NCBI RefSeq assembly: GCF_029227915.1
Contig: NC_079878.1
Coordinates: forward strand, 30,097,501 to 30,161,500
Origin: Hydractinia symbiolongicarpus
Taxonomy: Eukaryota; Cnidaria; Hydrozoa; Anthoathecata; Hydractiniidae
Length of the DNA: 64,000 bases
Reading direction: 5' to 3'
Of the stretch, positions 50,281 to 62,720 are shown piece after piece. The notes under the pieces are model-generated. The model did not search any database, was not told where the DNA came from, and saw nothing but the letters and a program-made list of their open reading frames with translations. How positions within the stretch are numbered: the first letter of the stretch is position 1; each line of letters begins with the position of its first letter. A program made the translations under genes and the position numbers.

Positions 50281-53200
50281 GATGAGATGCTGAATAAAAG
50301 AAGTTTAATCGCCGGCAAACGAAAACCCGCGACTTCCCGTAAATCCGGACTCGGGAAGTATAGTCAAAAGTATACAAAGAAAGTACCCAGGGAGTAAACT
50401 CATTTCCCAAACGATTTTTTAAATTTTTTTTTACCACTAAAAGGCTTGAAACTTGTAGTTTTTAAAAATGTTTTCATTTTTGATGAGATGCTGAATAAAA
50501 GAAGTTTAATCGCCGGCAAACGAAAACCCGCGACTTCCCGTAAATCCGGACTCGGGAAGTATAGTCAAAAGTATACAAAGAAAGTACCCAGGGAGTAAAC
50601 TCATTTCCCGAACGATTTTTTAAATTATTATTTCACCGCTAAAGCCCATTAGACTTGTAGTTTTTAAAAATGTTTTCATTTTTGATGAGACGATGAATAA
50701 AAGGAGTTTAATCGCCGGCAAACGAAAACCCGCGACTTCCCGTAAATCCCGGACTTGGCCCGTATAGGCAAAAGTATACAAAGAAAGTACCCAGGGTGTA
50801 AACTCATTTGCCGAACGATTTTTTAAATTATTATTTCACCACTAAAGGCCATGAGACTTGTAGTTTTTAAAAATGTTTTCATTTTTGATGAGACGCTGAA
50901 TAAAAGAAGTTTAATCGCCGGGAAACGAAAACCCGCGACTTCCCGTAAATCCGGACTGGGCCCGTATAGTCAAAAGTATACAAAGAAAGTACCCAGGGAG
51001 TAAACTCATTTCCCGACCGATTTTTTAAATTATTTTTTCACCACTAAAACTCATGAGACTTGTAGTTTTTAGAAATGTTTTCATTTTTGATGAGACGCCT
51101 AATGAAAGTGGTTTAATCGCCGGCAAACGAAAACCCGCGATTTCTCGTAAATCCCGGGCTTGGCCCGTATAGTCGAATGTATACAAAGAAAGTACCCTGT
51201 GAGTAAACTCATTTTCAAAACGATTTTTTAAATTATCTTTTCACCACTAAAACGCATGAGACTTGCAGTTTTCAAAAATGTTTTCATTTTTGATGAGACG
51301 CTTAATGAAAGAGGTTTAATCGCCGGCAAACGAAATCCCGCGATTTCCCGTAAATCCCGGGCTTGGCCCGTATAGTCGAATGTATACAAAGAAAGTACCC
51401 TGTGAGTAAACTCATTTCCAGAACGATTTTTCAATTTATTTTTTCACCACTAAAACGCATGAGACTTGTAGTTTTCAAAAATGTTTTCATTTTTGATGAG
51501 ACGCTGAATAAAAGAAGTTTAATCGCCGGTAAACGAAATCCCGCGACTTCCCGTAAATCCTGGACTCGGCCCGTATAGGCGAAAGTATACAAAGAAAGTA
51601 CCCAGGGTGTAAACTCATTTCCCGAACGATTTTTTAAATTATTATTTCACCACTAAAACGCACGAGACTTGTAGTTTTCAAAAATGTTTTCATTTTTGAT
51701 AAGACGCTTAATGAAAGAGGTTTAATCGCCGGCAAACGAAAACCCGCGATTTCCCGTAAATCCCGGTCTTGCCACGTATAGTCGAATGTATACAAAGAAA
51801 GTACCCTGTGAGTAAACTCATTTCCCGAACGATTTTTTAAATTTTTTTTTCACCACTAAAAGGCTTGAGACTTGTAGTTTTTAAAAATGTTTTCATTTTT
51901 GATAAGACGCTGAATAAAAGAAGTTTAATCGCCGGCAAACGAAAACCCGCGACTTCCCGTAAATCCGGACTCGGCCCGTATAGTCAAAAGTATACAAAGA
52001 AAGCACCCAGGGAGTAAACTCATTTCCCGAACGATTTTTTAAATTATTATTTCACCACTAAAGCCCATGAGACTTGTAGTTTTTGAAAATGTTTTCATTT
52101 TTGATGAGACGCTGAATAAAAGAAGTTTAATCGCCGGCAAACTAAAACCCGCGACTTCCCGTAAATCCCGGGTTTGGCCCGTATAGTCAAAAGTATACAA
52201 AGAAAGTACCCAGGAAGTAAACTCATTTTCCGAACGATTTTTTAATTTATTTTTTCACCACTAAAACGCATGAGACTTGTAGTTTTCAAAAATGTTTTCA
52301 TTTTTGATGAGACGCTTAATAAAAGAGGTTTAATCGCCGGCAAACGAAATCCCGCGATTTCCCGTAAATCCCGGGCTTGACCCGTATAGTCGAATGTATA
52401 CAAAGAAAGTACCCAGGGAGTAAACTCATTTCCCGAACGATTTTTTAATTTTTTTTTCACCACTAAAACGCTTGAGACTTTTAGTTTTTAAAAATGTTTT
52501 CATTTTCAATGAGACGCTGAATAAAAGAAGTTTAATCGCCGGGAAACGAAAACCCGCGACTTCCCGTAAATCTGGACTCGGCCCGTATAGTCAAAAGTAT
52601 ACAAAGAAAGTACCCAGGGAGTAAACTCATTTCCCGAACGATTTTTTAAATTATTATTTCACCACTAAAGCCCATGAGACTTGTAGTTTTCAAAAATGTT
52701 TTCATTTTTGATAAGAAGCTTAATGAAAGAGGTTTAATCGCCGGCAAACGAAAACCCGCGGTTTCCCGTAAATCCCGGGCTTGGCCCGTATAGTTGAATG
52801 TATACAAAGAAAGTACCCTGTGAGTAAACTCATTTCCCGAACGATTTTTATATTTTTTTTTCACCACTAAAACGCTTGAGACTTGTAGTTTTTAAGAATG
52901 ATTTCATTTTTGATGAGACGCTGAATAAAAGAAGTTTAATCGCCGGCAAACAAAACCCGCGACTTCCCGTAAATCCTGGACTCGGCCTGTATAGGCAAAA
53001 TTATACAAAGAAAGTACCCAGGGTGTAAATTTATTTCCCGAACGATTTTTTAAATTATTATTTCACCACTAAAATGCATGAGACTTGTAGTTTTCAAAAA
53101 TCTTTTTATTTTTGATGAGACGCTTAATGAAAGAGGTTTAATGGCCGGCAAACGAAAACCCGCGATTTCCCGTAAATCCGGGGCTTGGCCCGTATAGTCA

Positions 53201-56200
53201 AAAGTAGACAAAGAAAGTACCCAGGAAGTAAACTCATTTCCCGAACGATTTTTTAATTTATTTTTTCACCACTAAAACGCATGAGACTTGTAGTTTTCAA
53301 AAATGTTTTCATTTTTGATGAGACGCTTAATGAAAGAGGTTTAATCGCCGGCAAACGAAATCCCGCGATTTCCCGTAAATCCCGGGCTTGACCCGTATAG
53401 TCGAATGTATACAAAGAAAGTACCCAGGGAGTAAACTCATTTCCCGAACGAATTTTTAAATTTTTTTTTCACCACTAAAACGCTTGAGACTTTTAGTTTT
53501 TAAAAATGTTTTCATTTTTAATGAGACGCTGAATAAAAGAAGTTTAATCGCCGGCAAACGAAAACCCGCGACTTCCCGTAAATCCGGACTCGGCCCGTAT
53601 AGTCAAAAGTATACAAAGAAAGTACCCAGGGAGTAAACTCATTTCCCGAACGATTTTTTAAATTATTATTTCACCACTAAAGCCCATGAGACTTGTAGTT
53701 TTTAAAAATGTTTTCATTTTTGATGAGACGCTGAATAAAAGAAGTTTAATCGCCGGCAAACGAAAACCCGCGACTTCCCGTAAATCCCGGACTCGGCCCG
53801 TATAGGCAAAAATATACAAAGAAAGTACCCAGGGTGTAAACTCATTTCCCGAACAATTTTTTAAATTATTATTTCACCACTAAAACGCACGAGACTTGTA
53901 TTTTTCAAAAATGTTTTCATTTTTGATAAGACGCTTAATGAAAGAGGTTTAATCGCCGGCAAACAAAAACCCGCGAATTCCCGTATATCCCGGGCTTGGC
54001 CCGTATAGTCGAATGTATACAAAGAAAGTACCCTGTGAGTAAACTCATTTCCAGAACGATTTTTTAAATTATTTTTTCACCACTAAAACGCATAAAACTT
54101 GTAGTTTTCAAAAATGTTTTCATTTTTGATGAGACGCTGAATAAAAGAAGTTTAATCGCCGGCAAACGAAAACCTGCGATTTCTCGTAAATCCCGGGCTT
54201 GGCCCGTATAGTCAAAAGTATACAAAGAAAGTACCCAGGGTGTAAACTCATTTCCCGAACGATTTTTTATATTATTATTTCACCACTAAAACGCATGAGA
54301 CTTGTAGTTTTCAAAAATCTTTTTATTTTTGATGAGACGCTTAATGAAAGAGGTTTAATCGCCGGCAAACGAAAACCCGCGATTTCCCGTAAATCCCGGG
54401 CTTGGCCCGTATAGTCAAAAGTATACAAAGAAAGTACCCAGGAAGTAAACTCATTTCCCTAACGATTTTTTAATTTAATTTTTCACCACTAAAACGCATG
54501 AGACTTGTAGTTTTCAAAAATGTTTTCATTTTTGATGAGACGCTCAATGAAAGAGGTTTAATCGCCGGCAAACGAAATCCCGCGATTTCCCGTAAATCCC
54601 GGGCTTGACCCGTATAGTCGAATGTATACAAAGAAAGTACCCAGGGAGTAAACTCATTTCCCAAACGATTTTTTAAATTTTTTTTTCACCACTAAAACGC
54701 TTGAGACTTTTAGTTTTTAAAAATGTTTTCATTTTTAATGAGACGCTGAATAAAAGAAGTTTAATCGCCGGCAAACGAAAACCCGCGACTTCCCGTAAAT
54801 CCGGACTCGGCCCGTATAGTCAAAAGTCTACAAAGAAAGTACCCAGGAAGTAAACTCATTTCCCTAACGATTTTTTAATTTAATTTTTCACCACTAAAAC
54901 GCATGAGACTTGTAGTTTTCAAAAATGTTTTCATTTTTGATGAGACGCTCAATAAAAGAGGTTTAATCGCCGGCAAACGAAATCCCGCGATTTCCCGTAA
55001 ATCCCGGGCTTGACCCGTATGGTCGAATGTATACAAAGAAAGTACCCAGGGAGTAAACTCATTTCCCAAACGATTTTTTAAATTTTTTTTTCACCACTAA
55101 AACGCTTGAGACTTTTAGTTTTTAAAAATGTTTTCATTTTTAATGAGACGCTGAATAAAAGAAGTTTAATCGCCGGCAAACGAAAACCCGCGACTTCCCG
55201 TAAATCCGGACTCGGCCGGTATAGTCAAAAGTATACGAAGAAAGTACCCAGGGAGTAAACTCATTTCCCGAACGATTTTTTAAATTATTATTTCACCACT
55301 AAAGCCCATGAGACTTGTAGTTTTTAAAAATGTTTTCATTTTTGATGAGACGCTGAACAAAAGAAGTTTAATCGCCGGCAAACGAAAACACGCGACTTCC
55401 CGTAAATCCCGGACTCGGCACGTATAGGCAAAAGTATACAAAGAAAGTACCCAGGGTGTATACTCATTTCCCGAACGATTTTTTAAATTATTATTTCACC
55501 ACTAAAACGCACGAGACTTGTATTTTTCAAAAATGTGTTCATTTTTGATAAGACGCTTAATGAAAGAGTTTTAATCGCCGGCAAACGAAAACCCGCGATT
55601 TCCCGTAAATCCCGGGCTTGGCCCGTATAGTCGAATGTATACAAAGAAAGTACCCTGTGAGTAAACTCATTTCCACAACGATTTTTTAAATTATTTTTTC
55701 ACCACTAAAACGCATAAGACTTGTAGTTTTTAAAAATGTTTTCATTTTTGATGAGACCCTGAATAAAAGAGGTTTAATCGCCGGCAAACGAAATCCCGCG
55801 ATTTCCCGTAAATCCCGGGCTTGACCCGTATAGTCGAATGTATACAAAGAAAGTATTCAGGGAGTAAACTCATTTCCCGAACGATTTTTTAAATTTTTTT
55901 TTCACCACTAAAACGCTTGAGACTTTTAGTTTTTAAAAATGTTTTCATTTTTAATGAGACGCTGAATAAAAGAAGTTTAATCGCCGGCAAACGAAAACCC
56001 GCGACTTCCCGTAAATCCGGACTCGGCCCGTATAGTCAAAAGTATACAAAGAAAGTACCCAGGGAGTAAACTCATTTCCCGAACGATTTTTTAAATTATT
56101 ATTTCACCACTAAAGCCCATGAGACTTGTAGTTTTTAAAAATGTTTTCATTTTTGGTGAGACGCTGAGTAAAAGAAGTTTAATCGCCGGGAAACGAAAAC

Positions 56201-59200
56201 CCGCAACTTCCCGTAAATCCCGGACTCGGCCCGTATAGGCAAAAGTATACAAAGAAAGTACCCAGGGTGTAAACTAGTTTCCCGAACGATTTTTTAAATT
56301 ATTATTTCACCACTAAAACGCACGAGACTTGTATTTTTCAAAAATGTTTTCATTTTTGATAAGACGCTTAATAAAAGAGGTTTAATCGCCGGCAAACGAA
56401 AACCCGCGATTTCCCGTATATCCCGGGCTTGGCCCGTATAGTCGAATGTATACAAAGAAAGTACCCTGTGAGTAAACTCATTTCCAGAACGATTTTTTAA
56501 ATTATTTTTTCACCACTAAAACGCATAAGACTTGTAGTTTTCAAAAATGTTTTCATTTTTGATGAGACGCTGAATCAAAGAAGTTTAATCGCCGGCCAAC
56601 GAAAACCCGCGATTTCTCGTAAATCCCGGGCTTGGCCCGTATAGTCAAAAGTATACAAAGAAAGTACCCAGGGTGTAAACTCATTTCCCGAACGATTTTT
56701 TATATTATTATTTCACCACTAAAACGCATGAGACTTGTAGTTTTCAAAAATCTTTTTATTTTTGATGAGACGCTTAATGAAAGAGGTTTAATCGCCGGCA
56801 AACGAAAACCCGCGATTTCCCGTAAATCCCGGGCTTGGCCCGTATAGTCAAAAGTATACAAAGAAAGTACCCAGGAAGTAAACTCATTTCCCGAACGATT
56901 TTTTAATTTATTTTTTCACCACTAAAACGCATGAGACTTGTAGTTTTCAAAAATGTCTTCATTTTTGATGAGACGCTCAATGAAAGAGGTTTAATCGCCG
57001 GCAAACGAAATCCCGCGATTTCCCGTAAATCCCGGGCTTGACCCGTATAGTCGAATGTATACAAAGAAAGTACCCAGGGAGTAAACTCATGTCCCAAACG
57101 ATTTTTTAAATTTTTTTTTCACCACTAAAACGCTTGAGACTTTTAGTTTTTAAAAATGTTTTCATTTTTAATGAGACGCTGAATAAAAGAAGTTTAATCG
57201 CCGGCAAATTAAAACCCGCGACTTCCCGTAAATCCGGACTCGGCCCGTATAGTCAAAAGTATACGAAGAAAGTACCCAGGGAGTAAACTCATTTCCCGAA
57301 CGATTTTTTAAATTATTATTTCACCACTAAAGCCCATGAGACTTGTAGTTTTTAAAAATGTTTTCATTTTTGATGAGACGCTGAACAAAAGAAGTTTAAT
57401 CGCCGGCAAACGAAAACCCGCGACTTCCCGTAAATCCCGGACTCGGCCCGTATAGGCAAAAGTATACAAAGAAAGTACCCAGGGTGTAAACTCATTTACC
57501 GAACGATTTTTAAAATTATTATTTCACCACTAAAACGCACGAGACTTGTATTTTTCAAAAATGTGTTCATTTTTGATAAGACGCTTAATGAAAGAGTTTT
57601 AATCGCCGGCAAACGAAAACCCGCGATTTCCAGTAAATCCCGGGCTTGGCCCGTATAGTCGAATGTATACAAAGAAAGTACCCTGTGAGTAAACTCATTT
57701 CCAGAACGATTTTTTAAATTATTTTTTCACCACTAAAACGCATAAGACTTGTAGTTTTCAAAAATGTTTTCATTTTTGATGAGACGCTGAATAAAAGAAG
57801 TTTAATCGCCGGCAAACGAAAACCCGCGATTTCCCATAAATCCCGGGCTTGGCCCGTATAGTCAAAAGTATACAAAGAAAGTACCCAGGGAGTAAACTCA
57901 TTTCCCGAACTATTTTTTAAATTTTTTTTTCACCACTAAAAGGCTTGAGACTTGTAGTTTTTAAAAATGTTTTCATTTTTGATGAGACGCTGAATAAAAG
58001 AAGTTTAATCGCCGGCAAATTAAAACCCGCGACTTCCCGTAAATCCGGACTCGGCCCGTATAGTCAAAAGTATACGAAGAAAGTACCCAGGGAGTAAACT
58101 CATTTCCCGAACGATTTTTTAAATTATTATTTCACCACTAAAGCCCATGAGACTTGTAGTTTTTAAAAATGTTTTCATTTTTGATGAGACGCTGAACAAA
58201 AGAAGTTTAATCGCCGGCAAACGAAAACCCGCGACTTCCCGTAAATCCCGGACTCGGCCCGTATAGGCAAAAGTATACAAAGAAAGTACCCAGGGTGTAA
58301 ACTCATTTACCGAACGATTTTTTAAATTATTATTTCACCACTAAAACGCACGAGACTTGTATTTTTCAAAAATGTGTTCATTTTTGATAAGACGCTTAAT
58401 GAAAGAGTTTTAATCGCCGGCAAACGAAAACCCGCGATTTCCAGTAAATCCGGACTCGGCCCGTATAGTCAAAAGTATACGAAGAAAGTACCCAGGGAGT
58501 AAACTCATTTCCCAAACGATTTTTTAAATTATTTTTTCACCACTAAAACGCATAAGACTTGTAGTTTTCAAAAATGTTTTCATTTTTGATGAGACGCTGA
58601 ATAAAAGAAGTTTAATCGCCGGCAAACGAAAACCCGCGATTTCCCATAAATCCCGGGCTTGGCCCGTATAGTCAAAAGTATACAAAGAAAGTACCCAGGG
58701 AGTAAACTCATTTCCCGAACGATTTTTTAAATTTTTTTGATGAGACGCTTAATGAAAGAGGTTTAATCGCCGGCAAACGAAATCCCGCGACTTCCCGTAA
58801 ATCCTGGACTCGGCCCGTATAGGCGAAAGTATACAAAGAAAGTACCCAGGGTGTAAACTCATTTCCCAAACGATTTTTTAAATTATTATTTCACCACTAA
58901 AACGCACGAGACTTGTATTTTCAAAAATGTTTTCATTTTTGATAAGACGCTTAATGAAAGAGGTTTAATCGCCGGCAAACAAAAACCCGCGATTTCCCGT
59001 AAATCCCGGGCTTGGCCCGTATAGTCGAATGTATACAAAGAAAGTACCCTGTGAGTAAACTCATTTCCCGAACGATTTTTAAAATTTTTTTTTCACCACT
59101 AAAAGGCTTGAGACTTGTAGTTTTTAAAAATGTTTTCATTTTTGATGAGACGCTGAATAAAAGAAGTTTAATCGCCGGCAAACGAAAACCCGCGACTTCC

Positions 59201-59680
59201 CGTAAATCCGGACTCGGCCCGTATAGTCAAAAGTATACAAAGAAAGTACCCAGGGAGTAAACTCATTTCCCGAACGATTTTTTAAATTATTATTTCACCA
59301 CTAAAGCCCATGAGACTTGTAGTTTTTGAAAATGTTTTCATTTTTGATGAGACGCTGAATAAAAGAAGTTTAATCGCCGGCAAACGAAAACCCGCGACTT
59401 CCCGTAAATCCTGGAGTCGGCCTGTATAGGCAAAAGTATACAAAGAAAGTACCCAGGGTGTAAACTCATTTCCCGAACGATTTTTTAAATTATTATTTCA
59501 CCACTAAAACGCATGAGACTTGTAGTTTTAAAAAATGTTTTTATTTTTGATGAGACGCTTAATGAAAGAGGTTTAATCGCCGGCAAACGAAAACCCGCGA
59601 TTTCCCGTAAATCCCGGGCTTGGCCCGTATAGTCAAAAGTATACAAAGAAAGTACCCAGGAAGTAAACTCATTTCCCGAA
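50155..59680 (+). repeat. Long segmental block D, second copy
   Basis: Follows 34900-42777 at offsets 15255 then 14646, with only isolated base differences seen (for example CGCGAGTTCCC at 36086 against CGCGATTTCCC, and TTCCAGAACG against TTCCACAACG near 55674). From about 57424 it follows 43537 (offset 13887), so about 759 bp is missing. About 57.9-58.9 kb is a rearranged mix of subtypes. From about 59.02 to 59.68 kb it follows 46.25-46.90 kb at offset 12772. Confidence 0.85.
58588..58738 (+). repeat. Truncated 151 bp monomer, copy 5
   Basis: Same junction and same 151 bp length as the four copies between 42.7 and 46.0 kb, but inside block D copy 2. Only one truncated monomer survives here against four in copy 1, so the 1924 bp duplication is probably later than the long duplication, or was lost here. 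Confidence 0.9.
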
Positions 59681-60501
59681 CGATTTTTTAATTTATTTTT
59701 TCACCACTAAAACGCATGAGACTTGTAGTTTTCAAAAATGTTTTCATTTTTGATGAGACGCTTAATAAAAGAGGTTTAATCGCCGGCAAACGAAATCCCG
59801 CGATTTCCCGTAAATCCCGGGCTTGACCGGTATAGTCGAATGTATACAAAGAAAGTACCCAGGGAGTAAACTCATTTCCCGAACGATTTTTTAAATTATT
59901 ATTTCACCACTAAAGCCCATGAGACTTGTAGTTTTTGAAAATGTTTTCATTTTTGATGAGACGCTGAATAAAAGAAGTTTAATCGCCGGCAAACGAAAAC
60001 CCGCGACTTCCCGTAAATCCTGGAGTCGGCCTGTATAGGCAAAAGTATACAAAGAAAGTACCCAGGGTGTAAACTCATTTCCCGAACGATTTTTTAAATT
60101 ATTATTTCACCACTAAAACGCATGAGACTTGTAGTTTTAAAAAATGTTTTTATTTTTGATGAGACGCTTAATGAAAGAGGTTTAATCGCCGGCAAACGAA
60201 AACCCGCGATTTCCCGTAAATCCCGGGCTTGGCCCGTATAGTCAAAAGTATACAAAGAAAGTACCCAGGAAGTAAACTCATTTCCCGAACGATTTTTTAA
60301 TTTATTTTTTCACCACTAAAACGCATGAGACTTGTAGTTTTCAAAAATGTTTTCATTTTTGATGAGACGCTTAATAAAAGAGGTTTAATCGCCGGCAAAC
60401 GAAATCCCGCGATTTCCCGTAAATCCCGGGCTTGACCGGTATAGTCGAATGTATACAAAGAAAGTACCCAGGGAGTAAACTCATTTCCCGAACGATTTTT
60501 T
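59284..60501 (+). repeat. 3-monomer tandem duplication (609 bp)
   Basis: GTTTTTGAAAATG occurs with its T-run at 59323 and 59932, followed both times by CTGGAGTCGGCCTG, GTTTTAAAAAATG and a CTTGACCGGTATAG monomer. In block D copy 1 the corresponding set occurs once (46551 onward), so this is a local, recent duplication. Confidence 0.85.
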
Positions 60502-61180
60502 AAATTTTTTTTCACCACTAAAACGCTTGAGACTTTTAGTTTTTAAAAATGTTTTCATTTTTAATGAGACGCTGAATAAAAGAAGTTTAATCGCCGGGAA
60601 ACGAAAACCCGCGACGTGCCGTAAATCCGGACTCGGCCCGTATAGTCAAAAGTATACAAAGAAAGTACCCAGGGAGTAAACTCATTTCCCGAACGATTTT
60701 TTAAATTATTATTTCACCACTAAAGCCCATGAGACTTGTAGTTTTCAAAAATGTTTTCATTTTTGATAAGAAGCTTAATGAAAGAGGTTTAATCGCCGGC
60801 AAACGAAAACCCGCGGTTTCCTGTAAATCCCGGGCTTGGCCCGTATAGTCGAATGTATACAAAGAAAGTACCCTGTGAGTAAACTCATTTCCCGAACGAT
60901 TTTTTAAATTTTTTTTTCACCACTAAAACGCTTGAGACTTGTAGTTTTTAAAAATGTTTTCATTTTTGATGAGACGCTGAATAAAAGAAGTTTAATCGCC
61001 GGCAAACAAAACCCGCGACATCCCGTAAATCCTGGACTCGGCCTGTATAGGCAAAAGTATACAAAGAAAGTACCCAGGGTGTAAACTCATTTCCCGAACG
61101 ATTTTTTAAATTATTATTTCACCACTAAAACGCATGAGACTTGTAGTTTTCAAAAATCTTTTTATTTTTGATGAGACGCT
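60270..61180 (+). repeat. Third copy of the 36.96-37.87 kb segment of block D
   Basis: GATAAGAAGCTTAATG (AAGCTT at 37461, 52716 and 60771) and CAAAAATCTTTTT (37841 and 61151) give a constant offset of 23310 from copy 1. The CGCGGTTTCC and CAAACAAAACCCGCG variants are also shared. Confidence 0.8.
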
Positions 61181-62720
61181 TAATAAAAGAGGTTTAATCG
61201 CCGGCAAACGAAATCCCGCGATTTCCCGTAAATCCCGGGCTTGACCCGTATGGTCGAATGTATACAAAGAAAGTACCCAGGGAGTAAACTCATTTCCCGA
61301 ACGATTTTTTTAAATTTTTTTTCACCACTAAAACGCTTGAGACTTTTAGTTTTTAAAAATGTTTTCATTTTTAATGAGACGCTGAATAAAAGAAGTTTAA
61401 TCGCCGGCAAACGAAAACCCGCGACTTCCCGTAAATCGGGACTCGGCCCGTATAGTCAAAAGTATACAAAGAAAGTACCCAGGGAGTAAACTCATTTCCC
61501 GAACGATTTTTTAAATTATTATTTCACCACTAAAGCCCATGAGACTTGTAGTTTTTAAAAATGTTTTCATTTTTGATGAGACGCTCAATAAAAGAAGTTT
61601 AATCGCCGGCAAACGAAAACCCGCGACTTCCCGTAAATCCCGGACTCGGCCCGTGTAGGCAAAAGTATACAAAGAAAGTACCCAGGGTGTAAACTCATTT
61701 CCCGAACGATTTTTTAAATTATTATTTCACCACTAAAACGCACGAGACTTGTATTTTTCAAAAATGTTTTCATTTTTGATAAGACGCTTAATGAAAGAGG
61801 TTTAATCGCCGGCAAACAAAAACCCGCGATTTCCCGTATATCCCGGGCTTGGCCCGTATAGTCGAATGTATACAAAGAAAGTACCCTGTGAGTAAACTCA
61901 TTTCCAGAACGATTTTTTAAATTATTTTTTCACCACTAAAACGCATAAGACTTGTAGTTTTCAAAAATGTTTTCATTTTTGATGAGACGCTGAATAAAAG
62001 AAGTTTAATCGCCGGCAAACGAAAACCCGCGATTTCTCGTAAATCCCGGGCTTGGCCCGTATAGTCAAAAGTATACAAAGAAAGTACCCAGGGTGTAAAC
62101 TCATTTCCCGAACGATTTTTTATATTATTATTTCACCACTAAAACGCATGAGACTTGTAGTTTTCAAAAATCTTTTTATTTTTGATGAGACGCTTAATGA
62201 AAGAGGTTTAATCGCCGGCAAACGAAAACCCGCGATTTCCCGTAAATCCCGGGCTTGGCCCGTATAGTCAAAAGTATACAAAGAATGTACCCAGGAAGTA
62301 AACTCATTTCCCGAACGATTTTTTAATTTATTTTTTCACCACTAAAACGCATGAGACTTGTAGTTTTCAAAAATGTTTTCATTTTTGATGAGACGCTTAA
62401 TGAAAGAGGTTTAATCGCCGGCAAACGAAAACCCGCGATTTCTCGTAAATCCCGGGCTTGGCCCGTATAGTCAAAAGTATACAAAGAAAGTACCCAGGGT
62501 GTAAACTCATTCCCGAACGATTTTTTATATTATTATTTCACCACTAAAACGCATGAGACTTGTAGTTTTCAAAAATCTTTTCATTTTTGATGAGACGCTT
62601 AATGAAAGAGGTTTAATCACCGGCAAACGAAAACCCGCGATTTCCCGTAAATCCCGGGCTTGGCCCGTATAGTCAAAAGTATACAAAGAAAGTACCCAGG
62701 AAGTAAACTCATTTCCCGAA
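61180..62720 (+). repeat. Reassorted block D monomers with a further dimer duplication
   Basis: About 61.8-62.3 kb resembles 41.75-42.25 kb (CCCGTATATCCCGGG, then the TTTCTCGTAAATCCC, TTATATTATTATTTC and AATCTTTTT monomers). The last pair of monomers is repeated about 405 bp downstream near 62.43-62.72 kb, with one T lost at ACTCATTCCCG (near 62508) and AATCTTTTCATT instead of AATCTTTTTATT. Confidence 0.65.

Noticed and set aside
34901-59680. Assembly artefact as the explanation for the long block D duplication
   Set aside because: Not excluded, but set aside as the main reading. The copies carry different private variants and different internal duplications (608 and 1924 bp units only in copy 1), which a simple duplicated contig would not show. 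Raw-read coverage would settle it.
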